Below are positions 45,356 through 54,119 of a DNA stretch of 64,000 nucleotides, piece after piece. Every line of letters starts with the position of its first letter. Positions within the stretch are counted from its first letter, which is position 1. A model generated the notes under the pieces. The model was not told the origin of the DNA and did no database searches. It was given only the letters and a program-made list of their open reading frames with translations. The translations under genes were made by a program, and so were the position numbers. This DNA is from Sphingomonas sp. IW22 (lineage in GTDB: Bacteria > Pseudomonadota > Alphaproteobacteria > Sphingomonadales > Sphingomonadaceae), in the NCBI RefSeq assembly GCF_041321155.1, contig NZ_JBGGWB010000001.1:682001-746000 (forward strand), read 5' to 3'.

Positions 45356-46852
45356 TCAGAACAGGCCGGGCACTTCGCGCTGGGCTGGCGTTGGCTTGGC
45401 GGGGCTCAACAACTGGCGTTTCGTCCCGACGCCGTTGCGGGTGGCGCTGGCGCTAAGGGCCGCCACACCGGGTCCGATCGGCGTGCAGCTTCGCCCGGCG
45501 ATGAAATCGAGCGCCGCGCGCGTGGAGGATTCCTGCGGGTCACCCATCGGATAGGCTGAGTCGTCCGCCGCTTGGCAACTGGCGCGGACCAGCGGCTCCA
45601 TACCGGCATAATAATCGCCCTGATTGTCGCTGTTGCGGGTGGTGAACGCCACGACACGCAGCCGGTCGTCACATTCCGGCCGGTCGAGCGCAATCTGCCC
45701 CACCGGCTTGCCAAAGGTATTGGTGCCGATCAGCGCGACATCTTCGGCCAGATAGGGAATGAAGTTGTTGATCGCCAGTTCGCTGGCCGATGCCGTACCG
45801 TTGGTTGCGATGAAAGCGATACGGCGCGGGCCGATGGATTCGGCCTGAGGCGCGAAATAGCGCACACGGTTGTTCGCGGCCTTTTCCGGGCGATAGGTGA
45901 TGCGGCTCTGCACATCATTGGCGGTCCGGTCGCCGCCCATCAGGTCGCTGAGCAACCCTGCCACCGAAACCAGCCCACCGCCATTATAGCGGACGTCGAT
46001 GATCAGGTCGCGCACGCCTTCTGCGCGGAACCTGGCGAACGCCTGTCGCAATGCCGGTTCCGCCGGGTTGATGAAGGTGCGCAGATTGACATAGCCGACC
46101 TTGCCATTTGCTCCGTCGAGAATCCGCACGCCGTTGCGCGGGGAGACGGGCGCGACGTCGTAGCTCCGCGCCGTCAGCGTCACTTCGCGCGTGCCGTTCG
46201 CATCGGTCACACGCAGCACGCGCATCGTGCCCGCCGTCGACGCTCCCAATGCGGCGTCCAGCCCGCCAAGCCCTTCGTTGGCGATGATATCCGACACACT
46301 GCGAAGCGCGTTCGCCGAATTGCCGATGGCGACGATTTCGGTGCCGCGATCCAGCCCCGCATCGAGCGCTGGAGCGCCTTCGAACGCCTCAAGCACGCCA
46401 ACGCGGCGGCTTGCGGTATCGACGCCCAGGCGAAAGCCGAACCCGGCACTTTCACCCGATTCGTAGAAGGCATTTTCTGCCGCGATCGAGGTCACATAGG
46501 TAAAGAAGCGATCGCGCCCCTGCCCGCGTGCCGTCGCGGTCAGGGCATCGACCCACGCATCCAGACTGCCGACGCTGGCGGGGTTGGGCGCGGCCGGTAG
46601 CGTTTCGGGAAACAGATACCATTCGCGAAGCTGCGCCAGCACCCAATCCTGCCGCGCGCCAAGGGTACAGGCCACAGGCTCGGGCGTAGGCGTGGGGGTC
46701 GGAGTAGGCGTGGGCGTGGGTGTAACCACCGGCGTGGTCGGCGCCGTGGTACTGCCGCCCCCGCCCCCGCCACCACAGGCGGAAAGCATGGCGGAAATGG
46801 CGACGACACTCGTCGCGCGAACGCGGAAGCGACTGAACATGCTGGACAACAT
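45356..46852 (-). CDS. S41 family peptidase, lipoprotein with PDZ domain
   Basis: A 498-residue periplasmic serine protease of the tail-specific/C-terminal processing type. Order: lipoprotein signal with lipobox (AISAMLSACGG), a Gly run and a Thr-Pro linker, a helical N domain (WVLAQLREWYLFPETL), a PDZ domain (GFGFRLGVDTASRRVGVL), and the S41 core. The core has the nucleophile in NGTASASELAINNF and a likely catalytic Lys region in FGKPVGQIAL. The ATG at 46852 is chosen over 46912 because it gives a clean signal; 46840 is also possible. The Thr-Pro linker is coded by a short G/T-rich tandem repeat. Confidence 0.88.
   Translation of the reverse strand: MLSSMFSRFRVRATSVVAISAMLSACGGGGGGGSTTAPTTPVVTPTPTPTPTPTPTPEPVACTLGARQDWVLAQLREWYLFPETLPAAPNPASVGSLDAWVDALTATARGQGRDRFFTYVTSIAAENAFYESGESAGFGFRLGVDTASRRVGVLEAFEGAPALDAGLDRGTEIVAIGNSANALRSVSDIIANEGLGGLDAALGASTAGTMRVLRVTDANGTREVTLTARSYDVAPVSPRNGVRILDGANGKVGYVNLRTFINPAEPALRQAFARFRAEGVRDLIIDVRYNGGGLVSVAGLLSDLMGGDRTANDVQSRITYRPEKAANNRVRYFAPQAESIGPRRIAFIATNGTASASELAINNFIPYLAEDVALIGTNTFGKPVGQIALDRPECDDRLRVVAFTTRNSDNQGDYYAGMEPLVRASCQAADDSAYPMGDPQESSTRAALDFIAGRSCTPIGPGVAALSASATRNGVGTKRQLLSPAKPTPAQREVPGLF
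46680..46725. repeat. Hexanucleotide tandem repeat coding a Thr-Pro linker
   Basis: The S41-protease gene contains a run of imperfect six-base units (plus-strand GGCGTG/GGAGTA-type) that encodes consecutive Thr-Pro pairs between the lipobox and the enzyme. Unit number would change linker length without shifting the frame. Confidence 0.6.
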
Positions 46853-46918
46853 GACAAGCGTTTCTGCGATTGTCAGCCCGAATTGCGCGGCCGGATCGTA
46901 CCGACCGCGCAAAAATCG

Positions 46919-48337
46919 TCAGATGTGTAGTGCGCGCCCATAAGCGGCCAGTACGCTTTCGTGCATCATTTCGCTGAGCGTCGGGTGCGGGAACACCGTC
47001 TGCATCAACTCGGCCTCGGTCGTCTCCAGCTGCTTGCCCACGGTATAACCCTGGATCAACTCGGTCACTTCGGCGCCGACCATGTGCGCGCCCAGCAATT
47101 CGCCGGTCTTGGCGTCGAAGACGGTCTTGATGAAGCCTTCCGCCTCGCCCAGCGCGATCGCCTTGCCGTTGCCGATGAATGGGAAGGTCCCCGCCTTGAC
47201 CTCGTAACCCGCTTCCTTGGCCTTGGCTTCGGTCAGGCCGACGCTGGCGACCTGCGGGTGGCAATAGGTGCAGCCCGGAATGTTGCGGACATCCATGGCA
47301 TGCGGGTGCACGTCCTTGTTGCCCAGCGCCTGGGCAATCGCCTCGGCCGCGATCACGCCCTCATGGCTGGCCTTGTGTGCCAGCCACGGCGGCGCGGTGA
47401 TGTCGCCGATCGCCCACAGCCCGTCGACATTTGTGCGGCACATCGGATCGGTCTTCAGGAAACCGCGCTCGTTGGTCTCGACCTTCAACGTGTCGAGGCC
47501 AAGGTTCTCGGTGTTGGGCACGATACCGATGGCGACGATGACGTGGCTGAACGTCTCGGTCGATTCCTTGCCGGTCTTGTCCTTCAGCTTGACCGACACG
47601 CCATCGGCGCCCGGCTTCAGGTCGCTGATGCCCGCCTTGGTCATGATCTTCATGCCCTGCTTGGTCAGCGATTTTTCAAGGAAGGCCGACACGTCGGCGT
47701 CCTCGACCGGCACGATGCGGTCCATCATCTCAACGACGGTCACGTCGGCGCCCATGTCGTTGTAGAAGCTGGCAAATTCGATTCCGATCGCGCCCGATCC
47801 GATGACCAGCAGCTTCTTCGGCATTTCCGCCGGGGTCATGGCGTGGCGATAGGTCCAGACGCGCTTGCCGTCGGCGGGCGTCCCGGGCAGGTCGCGGGCG
47901 CGCGCGCCGGTTGCCAGGATGATGTGCTTGGCCGACAATTCGGTGGTCTTGCCGTCCTTGTCCTTGACCGACAGCTTGCACTTCCCGGTCAGCTTGCCCT
48001 CACCCATGTGCACGGCGATCTTGTTCTTCTTCATCAGGTGCGTGACACCCTGATTCAGCTGCTTGGCGACCCCGCGTGAGCGCTTGACCACCGCTTCCAG
48101 ATCGGCGCTGATGCCCTGTGCAGCCAGGCCATAATCCTTGGCGTGCTGCATATAGTGGAAGATCTCGGCCGAACGCAGCAGCGCCTTGGTCGGGATACAG
48201 CCCCAGTTGAGGCAGATGCCGCCCAGACTCTCACGCTCGACGATCGCGGTCTTCAGCCCCAGCTGTGCCGCGCGGATCGCCGCGACATAGCCGCCCGGCC
48301 CGGAGCCGAGCACGATCAGGTCATAGGTATCAGCCAC
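46919..48337 (-). CDS. lpdA: Dihydrolipoyl dehydrogenase (E3)
   Basis: FAD flavoprotein that reoxidises the lipoyl groups of the PDH/2-oxoglutarate dehydrogenase E2, passing electrons to NAD. It has 472 residues. Present are the FAD motif VLGSGPGGYVAAIRAAQLG, the redox disulfide GGICLNWGCIPTKALL near residue 40, the NAD motif VIGSGAIGIEFASF, AIGD in the second FAD site, and the C-terminal catalytic FPHPTLSE. The GTG at 48337 has GGGAGA upstream; the long frame to 48475 is not used. It follows the thioesterase gene, and E2 lies two genes upstream. Confidence 0.95.
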   Translation of the reverse strand: MADTYDLIVLGSGPGGYVAAIRAAQLGLKTAIVERESLGGICLNWGCIPTKALLRSAEIFHYMQHAKDYGLAAQGISADLEAVVKRSRGVAKQLNQGVTHLMKKNKIAVHMGEGKLTGKCKLSVKDKDGKTTELSAKHIILATGARARDLPGTPADGKRVWTYRHAMTPAEMPKKLLVIGSGAIGIEFASFYNDMGADVTVVEMMDRIVPVEDADVSAFLEKSLTKQGMKIMTKAGISDLKPGADGVSVKLKDKTGKESTETFSHVIVAIGIVPNTENLGLDTLKVETNERGFLKTDPMCRTNVDGLWAIGDITAPPWLAHKASHEGVIAAEAIAQALGNKDVHPHAMDVRNIPGCTYCHPQVASVGLTEAKAKEAGYEVKAGTFPFIGNGKAIALGEAEGFIKTVFDAKTGELLGAHMVGAEVTELIQGYTVGKQLETTEAELMQTVFPHPTLSEMMHESVLAAYGRALHI

Positions 48338-48363
48338 AAGGAATCTCCCGAGGGAAAATGGGA

Positions 48364-48762
48364 TCAATCGACGCCGGCGATCGGGCGCGGACGGCGCGCC
48401 TCGTCGATCGCGACGAACACGAAACGCGCCTTGGTGACGCGACAGCTTTGTTCGACATGACGGCCACGCCGCCATGCTTCCACCTCGATGGTCATCGAAG
48501 TGCGGCCCGTGCGGACCAGATTGGCATAGACAGAGACTTCGTCACCGACCGCGACGGGAGCGAGAAACTCCATCGCATCGACGGCGATGGTCACCGCCCG
48601 CCCCCTGGAATGGCGCGCGGCGACCAGCCCCGCCGCCATGTCCATCTGGCTCATCAGCCAGCCACCGAAAATATCGCCATAGGGATTGGCGTCGGCGGGC
48701 ATCGTCGTCACGCGCAGGGCGGGGTGGCCCGCCGGCGGTGTCTCCGGCGTCATGGCGTTCAT
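48364..48762 (-). CDS. Acyl-CoA thioesterase (YciA-type hotdog)
   Basis: A 132-residue hotdog-fold thioesterase that hydrolyses acyl-CoA. Features: NPYGDIFGGWLMSQMDMAAG, with the catalytic Asp in the DIFGGW loop as in YciA/ACOT, and RAVTIAVDAMEFLAPVAVGD and SCRVTKARFVFVAID. It starts within the end of the small membrane-protein gene (overlap of a few bases) and is followed 26 bases later by lpdA, so it is transcribed with the PDH genes, where it may free CoA or police acyl-CoA pools. Confidence 0.88.
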   Translation of the reverse strand: MNAMTPETPPAGHPALRVTTMPADANPYGDIFGGWLMSQMDMAAGLVAARHSRGRAVTIAVDAMEFLAPVAVGDEVSVYANLVRTGRTSMTIEVEAWRRGRHVEQSCRVTKARFVFVAIDEARRPRPIAGVD

Positions 48763-48959
48763 GCCGCCACTCCGCGCGCCGCGCGCATGACGGGCCGCAC
48801 GCCCATCAGCGCGACGATCGCGACCGATATCCAGGTGATCAGCCAGATGTTGTCGCGACCCACCGGATAGGCCCATGACGCCGCCCAACCGACACCATAG
48901 GCGCCGGCGATGCTCAGCACCGTGTAGAGCACCTCAAGAATCAGCCGACCCACGCGCAT
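48759..48959 (-). CDS. Small membrane protein between pdhC and thioesterase
   Basis: A 66-residue protein with two membrane segments (VLYTVLSIAGAYGVGWAASW and IWLITWISVAIVALMGV). The ATG comes one base after the pdhC stop, and its end overlaps the thioesterase start, so translation appears coupled through pdhC-this gene-thioesterase. No family recognised. Confidence 0.7.
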   Translation of the reverse strand: MRVGRLILEVLYTVLSIAGAYGVGWAASWAYPVGRDNIWLITWISVAIVALMGVRPVMRAARGVAA

Positions 48960-48960
48960 G

Positions 48961-50289
48961 TCACGCGATCATACCCATCGGGCTTTCGACCAGTTCCTTG
49001 AACAGCTTCATCAGCTGCGCACCATCGGCACCGTCGATCGCGCGGTGGTCGAAACTGCCGGTGGCCGACATGACCGTTGCCACGCCCAGCGCATCGTCGA
49101 CGATATAGGGCCGCTTTTCGCCAGCGCCGACCGCCAGGATCATGCCCTGCGGCGGGTTGATGACGGCGTCGAACTGCTTGATGCCGAACATGCCCATGTT
49201 CGAAAGCGACGCGGTGCCGCCCTGATATTGTTCGGGCTTCAGCTTGTTGTCCTTGGCCAGCGCGCCCAGTTCCTTCATCTCGGTCGAGATCTTGGACAGC
49301 GCCTTGTTCGCCGCATCGCGCACGATCGGCGTGATCAGGCCGGTCGGCGTCGACACCGCAACCGAAATATCGGCGCGGCTGTAGCTGACCAGCTCGTTGC
49401 CAAGGAAGGTGACGTTGCACTTGGGCGTCGCTTCCAGCGCCACGGCCAGCGCCTTGATCAGCATGTCGTTGACCGACAGCTTCACCCCGCGGCTTTCCAG
49501 CCCCTTGTTCAGCTCGCCACGCAGCTTCAGCAGCGCGTCGAGGCGGATGTCGACCGTCAGATAGATGTGCGGGATCGTCTGCTTCGCCTCGGTCAGGCGG
49601 CGGGCGATCGTCTTGCGGATGTTCGACAGCTTCGACACTTCGTGCGGAATGCTCTCGTCATACCAGACCGCCTTGGTCTCGGCAGAGGGCGCAGCGACCG
49701 GGGCCGGTGCAGCGGCTTCAGCCTTGGCGGCGGGCGCTTCGGTCTTGGCCGCGCCGGGCTTGGCACTATCGACATCGGCCTTGACGATGCGGCCGTTCGG
49801 ACCGCTGCCGGTGACGGCTGACAGATCGAGACCCTTTTCGGCGGCAAGGCGGCGCGCCAGCGGGCTGGCCTTTACGCGGCTGCCGTCATCGCTTTTCGAA
49901 GGCGCAGGTGCGGGGGCAGCCTTGGCCGGTTCGGTCGATCCGGTGGCCCGTTCTTCCTGCACTTCCTGCTTGCGCGCTTCGTCGGCGCCCTTGCTCTCCG
50001 CCTTGGGCGCATCCGCCTTGGGCGCTTCGACGCTGGCGGCGTCTTCGCCTTCTTCGGCGAGGATGGCGATGACGGTGCCGACCTTCACGCCGTCCGATCC
50101 TTCGCTGACGAGGATCTTGGCGATCGTACCTTCGTCGACGGCTTCGAATTCCATCGTCGCCTTGTCGGTTTCAATCTCGGCCATGATGTCACCGGCCTTG
50201 ACGGTGTCGCCTTCCTTGACGAGCCATTTGGCGAGCGTGCCTTCCTCCATCGTCGGCGACAGCGCGGGCATCTTCAGTTCGATCGACAT
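48961..50289 (-). CDS. pdhC: Pyruvate dehydrogenase E2, dihydrolipoyl acetyltransferase
   Basis: E2 core of the pyruvate dehydrogenase complex, moving acetyl groups from E1 to CoA. It has 442 residues with one lipoyl domain (lipoyl Lys in [12 protein letters not shown]), an Ala/Pro/Lys linker, a peripheral-subunit-binding domain ([20 protein letters not shown]), a second Ala/Pro-rich linker, and the CoA-transferase core with the HxxxD motif [11 protein letters not shown]. The N-terminal [20 protein letters not shown] favours PDH over 2-oxoglutarate dehydrogenase. No E1 genes are next to it on this strand; the upstream neighbour is a divergent universal stress gene. Confidence 0.94.
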   Translation of the reverse strand: MSIELKMPALSPTMEEGTLAKWLVKEGDTVKAGDIMAEIETDKATMEFEAVDEGTIAKILVSEGSDGVKVGTVIAILAEEGEDAASVEAPKADAPKAESKGADEARKQEVQEERATGSTEPAKAAPAPAPSKSDDGSRVKASPLARRLAAEKGLDLSAVTGSGPNGRIVKADVDSAKPGAAKTEAPAAKAEAAAPAPVAAPSAETKAVWYDESIPHEVSKLSNIRKTIARRLTEAKQTIPHIYLTVDIRLDALLKLRGELNKGLESRGVKLSVNDMLIKALAVALEATPKCNVTFLGNELVSYSRADISVAVSTPTGLITPIVRDAANKALSKISTEMKELGALAKDNKLKPEQYQGGTASLSNMGMFGIKQFDAVINPPQGMILAVGAGEKRPYIVDDALGVATVMSATGSFDHRAIDGADGAQLMKLFKELVESPMGMIA

Positions 50290-50459
50290 GAAGGGAGATT
50301 CCTGCCTTTCCTGGGGTTAGGGCCTCTTCGCCATCCCGCCCGCCCGGGTCAAGGGGCGTCCCGTCAGCATACGTATCTTGCGGTGACGCAAAGGCGACCT
50401 CTCTTGCGCTCAAACGCATGGGCGTCCACGTCAGTGCCGCAGGGGAAGGATGACTGGCG

Positions 50460-50915
50460 ATGCGTACGTATCTGGTGGTGATTGACGAAAGTCCGGAAGC
50501 GGAAATCGCGATGCGATTTGCCGCGCGGCGCGCGGTGAAGACGGGCGGATCGATCGAAATCCTGGCGCTCGTGCCCTCGACCGAGTTCGTTCAGTGGGGC
50601 GGCGTGATGGCGACCATGGAGGAAGAAGCGCGCCTGCGGGCGGAGGCGCTGGTCGCGGGCGCGGCGGGCACGCTGCTGTCCGAATCGGGGATCAAGCCGT
50701 CAATCACCGTGCATCAGGGCGAAGGCCCGAAAATCGTGCGGGAGATGATTGCCGCCAATCCCGACATCGCCGCATTGGTGCTGGGCGCCGCAGCCAGCGG
50801 CCCGCCGGGTCCGCTGGTCAGCCATTTCGCCGGGCCGGACGCGGGCACGCTGCCCGTGCCGGTGATGATCATCCCGGGCAGCCTGGACCGGGAGGGGATC
50901 GACCGGCTGAGCTGA
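50460..50915 (+). CDS. Universal stress protein (UspA family)
   Basis: A 151-residue single Usp domain. The N-terminal strand YLVVIDESPEAEIAMRFA and the nucleotide-loop region VLGAAASGPPGPLVSHFAGP followed by PVPVMIIPG match UspA; the classical G-2x-G-9x-G-S/T ATP-binding pattern is imperfect. AAGGA lies ten bases upstream of the ATG. It is divergent from pdhC. Roles in stress survival are known for the family only. Confidence 0.87.
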   Translation: MRTYLVVIDESPEAEIAMRFAARRAVKTGGSIEILALVPSTEFVQWGGVMATMEEEARLRAEALVAGAAGTLLSESGIKPSITVHQGEGPKIVREMIAANPDIAALVLGAAASGPPGPLVSHFAGPDAGTLPVPVMIIPGSLDREGIDRLS

Positions 50916-50971
50916 GCCAGCTGCGCGACGGGCGTTGACAGCCGGGGCCCGCATGCCGCCTAAACACGGCC

Positions 50972-52273
50972 ATGCGCTTTACCCTCCCCCTCATCGCCCT
51001 TGTCGCCGCTCCTGCCCTTCAGGCTCAGGAAGCACCTTCTCCCCAGCGGCTGCGCGCCGATGTCGCCACGATGGCCGCGTTTGGCACGCGCCATTCGGCA
51101 TCGACCACCACCGATCCAAAGCGCGGCATCGGCGCCGCGCGCAACTGGGTCGAGGCCGAGTTCAAGCGAATCGGCAAATCATGCGGCGGCTGCCTGACGA
51201 CGGAGCGGCTGGCCCGCAACTTCACCGGCCCCCGCGCCCCGAACGGGGTCGAGATCGTCGACGTGCTGGGCGTGCAACCCGGCACCGAACCGGGCCGCGT
51301 CGTCATCCTGATGGGCCATCTGGACAGCCGCAATTCGGACGTGATGGACGCATCGGGCGACGCGCCCGGCGCCAATGACGACGCATCGGGCGTCGCGCTG
51401 GTCATCGAAACCGCGCGCATCCTGTCCAAGAGCAAGCACAAGGCCACGATCATCTATGCCGCGCTGTCGGGCGAGGAACAGGGTCTGTGGGGCGCGACGC
51501 TGCTGGCCGAAACCGCCAAGGCGCGCGGCTGGACCGTCGATGCGGCGCTGAACAACGACATGGTCGGCAATACCGTGGGCCAGAACGGCCAGCGCGTCGC
51601 GGACCGGGTGCGCGTTTTCTCCGAAGGCATCCGGATTTCCGAATCGATCGAGGAACAGATCCGCCGCCGCGGCAATGGCGGGGAGGATGACGGCCCCAGC
51701 CGCGCGCTGGCCAAGGCGATTCGCGGCACGGCCGAGGCGATGCCGGGCGCACTGGAAGTGTTCGCCGTCCGCCGCCCCGATCGGTTCGGGCGTGGCGGCG
51801 ACCATGAAGCGTTCCTGCGGCTGGGCTATCCCGCCGTCCGCTTCACCGTGGCGGCGGAGAATTACGATCAGCAACACCAGAATCTGCGGACCGAAGATGG
51901 CCGCGTTTACGGCGACACGATCGACAAGATGGATTTCGACTATGCGGCCAAGGTAACGGCGATCAACGTCGCGGTCGCGCGGCGGCTGGCCGACGCACCG
52001 TCCGCCCCGGCCGAGGTCAGCGTCGACGGGGCGGTCAGCGCCGATTCGACCGTGCGCTGGTCACCGGTCACGGGCGCCAGCGGATACCGCGTCCACTGGC
52101 GCCGCAACGACAAGCAGGACTGGACCGATCACCGCGACCTGCCCGCCGGGGCGACCGAATTGCTGCTGAAGGACGTGGTCGTCGACGACTATTTCTTCGG
52201 CGTCTCGGCGCTCAGTGAAAATGGCGCCGAAAGCGTCGTCAGCTTTGCCGGTCGCGCCGCGCCGCGACGGTGA
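50972..52273 (+). CDS. M28 family zinc aminopeptidase, exported
   Basis: A 433-residue exported peptidase with a signal peptide (LPLIALVAAPALQAQ). M28 metal motifs are complete: GHLDSR, GANDDASGVALV, SGEEQGLWG, NNDMVG and a distal His in FTVAAENYDQQHQNL. A C-terminal fibronectin type III-like domain (VRWSPVTGASGYRVHWRRND) follows, a layout seen in secreted sphingomonad/xanthomonad peptidases. It removes N-terminal residues from peptides outside the cytoplasm. It is convergent with trxB. Confidence 0.92.
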   Translation: MRFTLPLIALVAAPALQAQEAPSPQRLRADVATMAAFGTRHSASTTTDPKRGIGAARNWVEAEFKRIGKSCGGCLTTERLARNFTGPRAPNGVEIVDVLGVQPGTEPGRVVILMGHLDSRNSDVMDASGDAPGANDDASGVALVIETARILSKSKHKATIIYAALSGEEQGLWGATLLAETAKARGWTVDAALNNDMVGNTVGQNGQRVADRVRVFSEGIRISESIEEQIRRRGNGGEDDGPSRALAKAIRGTAEAMPGALEVFAVRRPDRFGRGGDHEAFLRLGYPAVRFTVAAENYDQQHQNLRTEDGRVYGDTIDKMDFDYAAKVTAINVAVARRLADAPSAPAEVSVDGAVSADSTVRWSPVTGASGYRVHWRRNDKQDWTDHRDLPAGATELLLKDVVVDDYFFGVSALSENGAESVVSFAGRAAPRR

Positions 52274-52290
52274 CCGGCTTGGAAGATGGC

Positions 52291-53280
52291 TCAGGCGGCA
52301 GCCTGAGCCTCTTCCTGCGCGAACTCGGCTTCGGCCAGGAAACGCTCGGCGTCCAGCGCGGCCATGCAGCCCGTGCCCGCGGCCGTCACGGCCTGACGAT
52401 AAACCTTGTCCATCACATCGCCGCACGCGAACACGCCGGGGACCGATGTGCGCGTCGAACCCGTCTCGACCGCGATATAACCATCCTCGTCCAGCGCCAC
52501 ATGACCGCGGAACAGCTCGGTCGCCGGATGGTGGCCGATCGCGACGAAGCCGCCATCGACGTCCAGCGTCGAAAGCTCGCCCGTCACCGTGTCGCGCAGC
52601 TCGATGCCGACCAGACCCGCCGTGCCGCCGCCGTCGATGAAGCGCACGACTTCCTTGTTCCACAGCATCGAAATGCGCTCGTTCGCGAACAGCCGCGCCT
52701 GAAGGATCTTTTCCGCGCGCAGCGTGTCGCGGCGGTGGATCAGCGTCACGTCATGGCTGTGGTTGGTCAGGTACAGTGCCTCTTCGACCGCGGTATTGCC
52801 GCCGCCGATCACCGCCACCTTCTTTCCGCGATAGAAAAAGCCGTCGCAGGTGGCGCAGGCGCTGACCCCCTTGCCCTTCAGCAATTCCTCGCTGTCCAGC
52901 CCCAGCCACTTGGCCTGTGCGCCGGTGGCGATCACCAGCACTTCGCCCTCATACACGTCGCCGCCATCGCCGATCAGTCGGAAGGGGCGCTGGGTCACGT
53001 CGACCTCGACGATGGTGTCGTACATCATGCGCGTGCCGACATGTTCGGCCTGCGCCTGCATCTCACCCATCAGCCACGGGCCCTGCACGACCTCTCGAAA
53101 GCCGGGATAGTTTTCGACGTCCGTCGTGGTCATCAGCTGGCCGCCCGGCTGGATGCCCTGAACGACGATCGGCTCCATCCCCGCGCGCGCGCCGTAAATG
53201 GCGGCGGACAGGCCGGCGGGGCCGGACCCCAGGATCAACATGCGGGTCGTGTGGGTGGTCATCGCAGCACTTTCGTCCAT
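52291..53280 (-). CDS. trxB: Thioredoxin-disulfide reductase
   Basis: FAD enzyme that passes NADPH electrons to thioredoxin; cytosolic; about 329 residues. FAD motif ILGSGPAGLSAAIYGARAG, redox motif CATCDGFFYRG near residue 143, NADPH motif VIGGGNTAVEEALYLT with HRR for the phosphate, and the C-terminal FACGDVMDKVYRQAVTAAG are all typical. ATGs at 53280 and 53262 (MTTHTTRM) are both possible; the shorter one matches homologue starts and has an AAAG site, so the first residues are uncertain. It is divergent from the cyclophilin gene. Confidence 0.95.
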   Translation of the reverse strand: MDESAAMTTHTTRMLILGSGPAGLSAAIYGARAGMEPIVVQGIQPGGQLMTTTDVENYPGFREVVQGPWLMGEMQAQAEHVGTRMMYDTIVEVDVTQRPFRLIGDGGDVYEGEVLVIATGAQAKWLGLDSEELLKGKGVSACATCDGFFYRGKKVAVIGGGNTAVEEALYLTNHSHDVTLIHRRDTLRAEKILQARLFANERISMLWNKEVVRFIDGGGTAGLVGIELRDTVTGELSTLDVDGGFVAIGHHPATELFRGHVALDEDGYIAVETGSTRTSVPGVFACGDVMDKVYRQAVTAAGTGCMAALDAERFLAEAEFAQEEAQAAA

Positions 53281-53371
53281 AATCGGCAAAATCTTGGCCC
53301 GCCTCTATGTCAGGCGGGCATCGGCCTGCAACATGGTGCGGGCATGGGCGCATGGCAAAGGAGTTCGGCTT

Positions 53372-53986
53372 GTGGGCATGATGGGGTTCGTTTCGGCTGC
53401 AATCGCGCTGGCATTGCAGGTCACGCCAGCTCCCGCCCCGACGCCGACCGCACCTCCACCCCCCGCCCCCCGGACCGAGCGGGTGGCGATCGAAACCGAC
53501 AAGGGCCGCTTCGTCGTGGCCGTCGAGGTCGAGCGGGCACCGATCACCGCCGCCAATTTCCTGAAATATGTCGACCAGAAGCGATTGGACGGCATCAGCT
53601 TCTATCGGAGGGTGAAGGCGGGCGACAAGTTCGGCTTCGTCCAGTTCGGGGTTCAGAATGATCCCAAGCGCGCCCTGCCCCCGATCGCGCATGAACCGAC
53701 GACCAAGACTGGCGTACGCCATGTCGACGGCGCGATCAGCGTGGCGCGATTCGAACCCGGCAGCGCGCGGGGCGACTTCACCATCAGCATCGGCGACCAG
53801 CCGTCGCTCGACGCCGATCCCAGCAAGCCGGGCGACAATCTGGGCTATGCCGCGTTCGGCCGCGTGGTGGAGGGGATGGAGACGATCCACGGCATCCTCG
53901 ATTCGCCCACCAAGCCCGGCGGCCATTTCCCCGATCAGATGATCGCCCAGCCCGTGACCGTTCTGAAGGCCACTCGCCTCCAGTAA
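53372..53986 (+). CDS. Cyclophilin-type peptidylprolyl isomerase, exported
   Basis: A 204-residue cis-trans prolyl isomerase. The N terminus has a hydrophobic signal (MMGFVSAAIALALQ) and a Pro/Ala linker; the cyclophilin domain runs from VAIETDKGRFVVAVEVERAP. Catalytic-site landmarks are FYRRV (Arg), FVQFGVQND, ARFEPGSARGDFTISIGDQP (a divergent MAR...Q-FFI), and YAAFGRVVEGME. The GTG at 53372 has AAAGGAG nine bases upstream; ATGs at 53378 and 53381 follow. Probably a periplasmic folding helper. Its stop codon lies inside a palindrome that also precedes isocitrate lyase. Confidence 0.9.
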   Translation: MGMMGFVSAAIALALQVTPAPAPTPTAPPPPAPRTERVAIETDKGRFVVAVEVERAPITAANFLKYVDQKRLDGISFYRRVKAGDKFGFVQFGVQNDPKRALPPIAHEPTTKTGVRHVDGAISVARFEPGSARGDFTISIGDQPSLDADPSKPGDNLGYAAFGRVVEGMETIHGILDSPTKPGGHFPDQMIAQPVTVLKATRLQ

Positions 53987-54048
53987 AGACTTTACTGGAC
54001 GACTGATCAAACTCGCGCAGAACCCGACTTCGCGACGTAAAGTCTTGG
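53980..54048. promoter_or_regulatory. Palindrome and half-site upstream of isocitrate lyase
   Basis: CCAGTAAAGACTTTACTGG (53980-53998) is a perfect odd palindrome centred on 53989. A second related element, GTAAAGTCTTGG (54037-54048), lies 38 bases further on, sharing GTAAAG-N-CTT. Both fall in the 133 bases upstream of the isocitrate lyase start, so they may be sites for a glyoxylate-shunt regulator. Alternatively the first could end the cyclophilin mRNA as a hairpin, but no T tract follows. Confidence 0.5.
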
Positions 54049-54119
54049 CCAAAGCCATCGCCCGGCAAACCCGGTGCCGTCATCATCGCGGCATCGGATT
54101 TTCCAAAGCGAGAAGCGCC

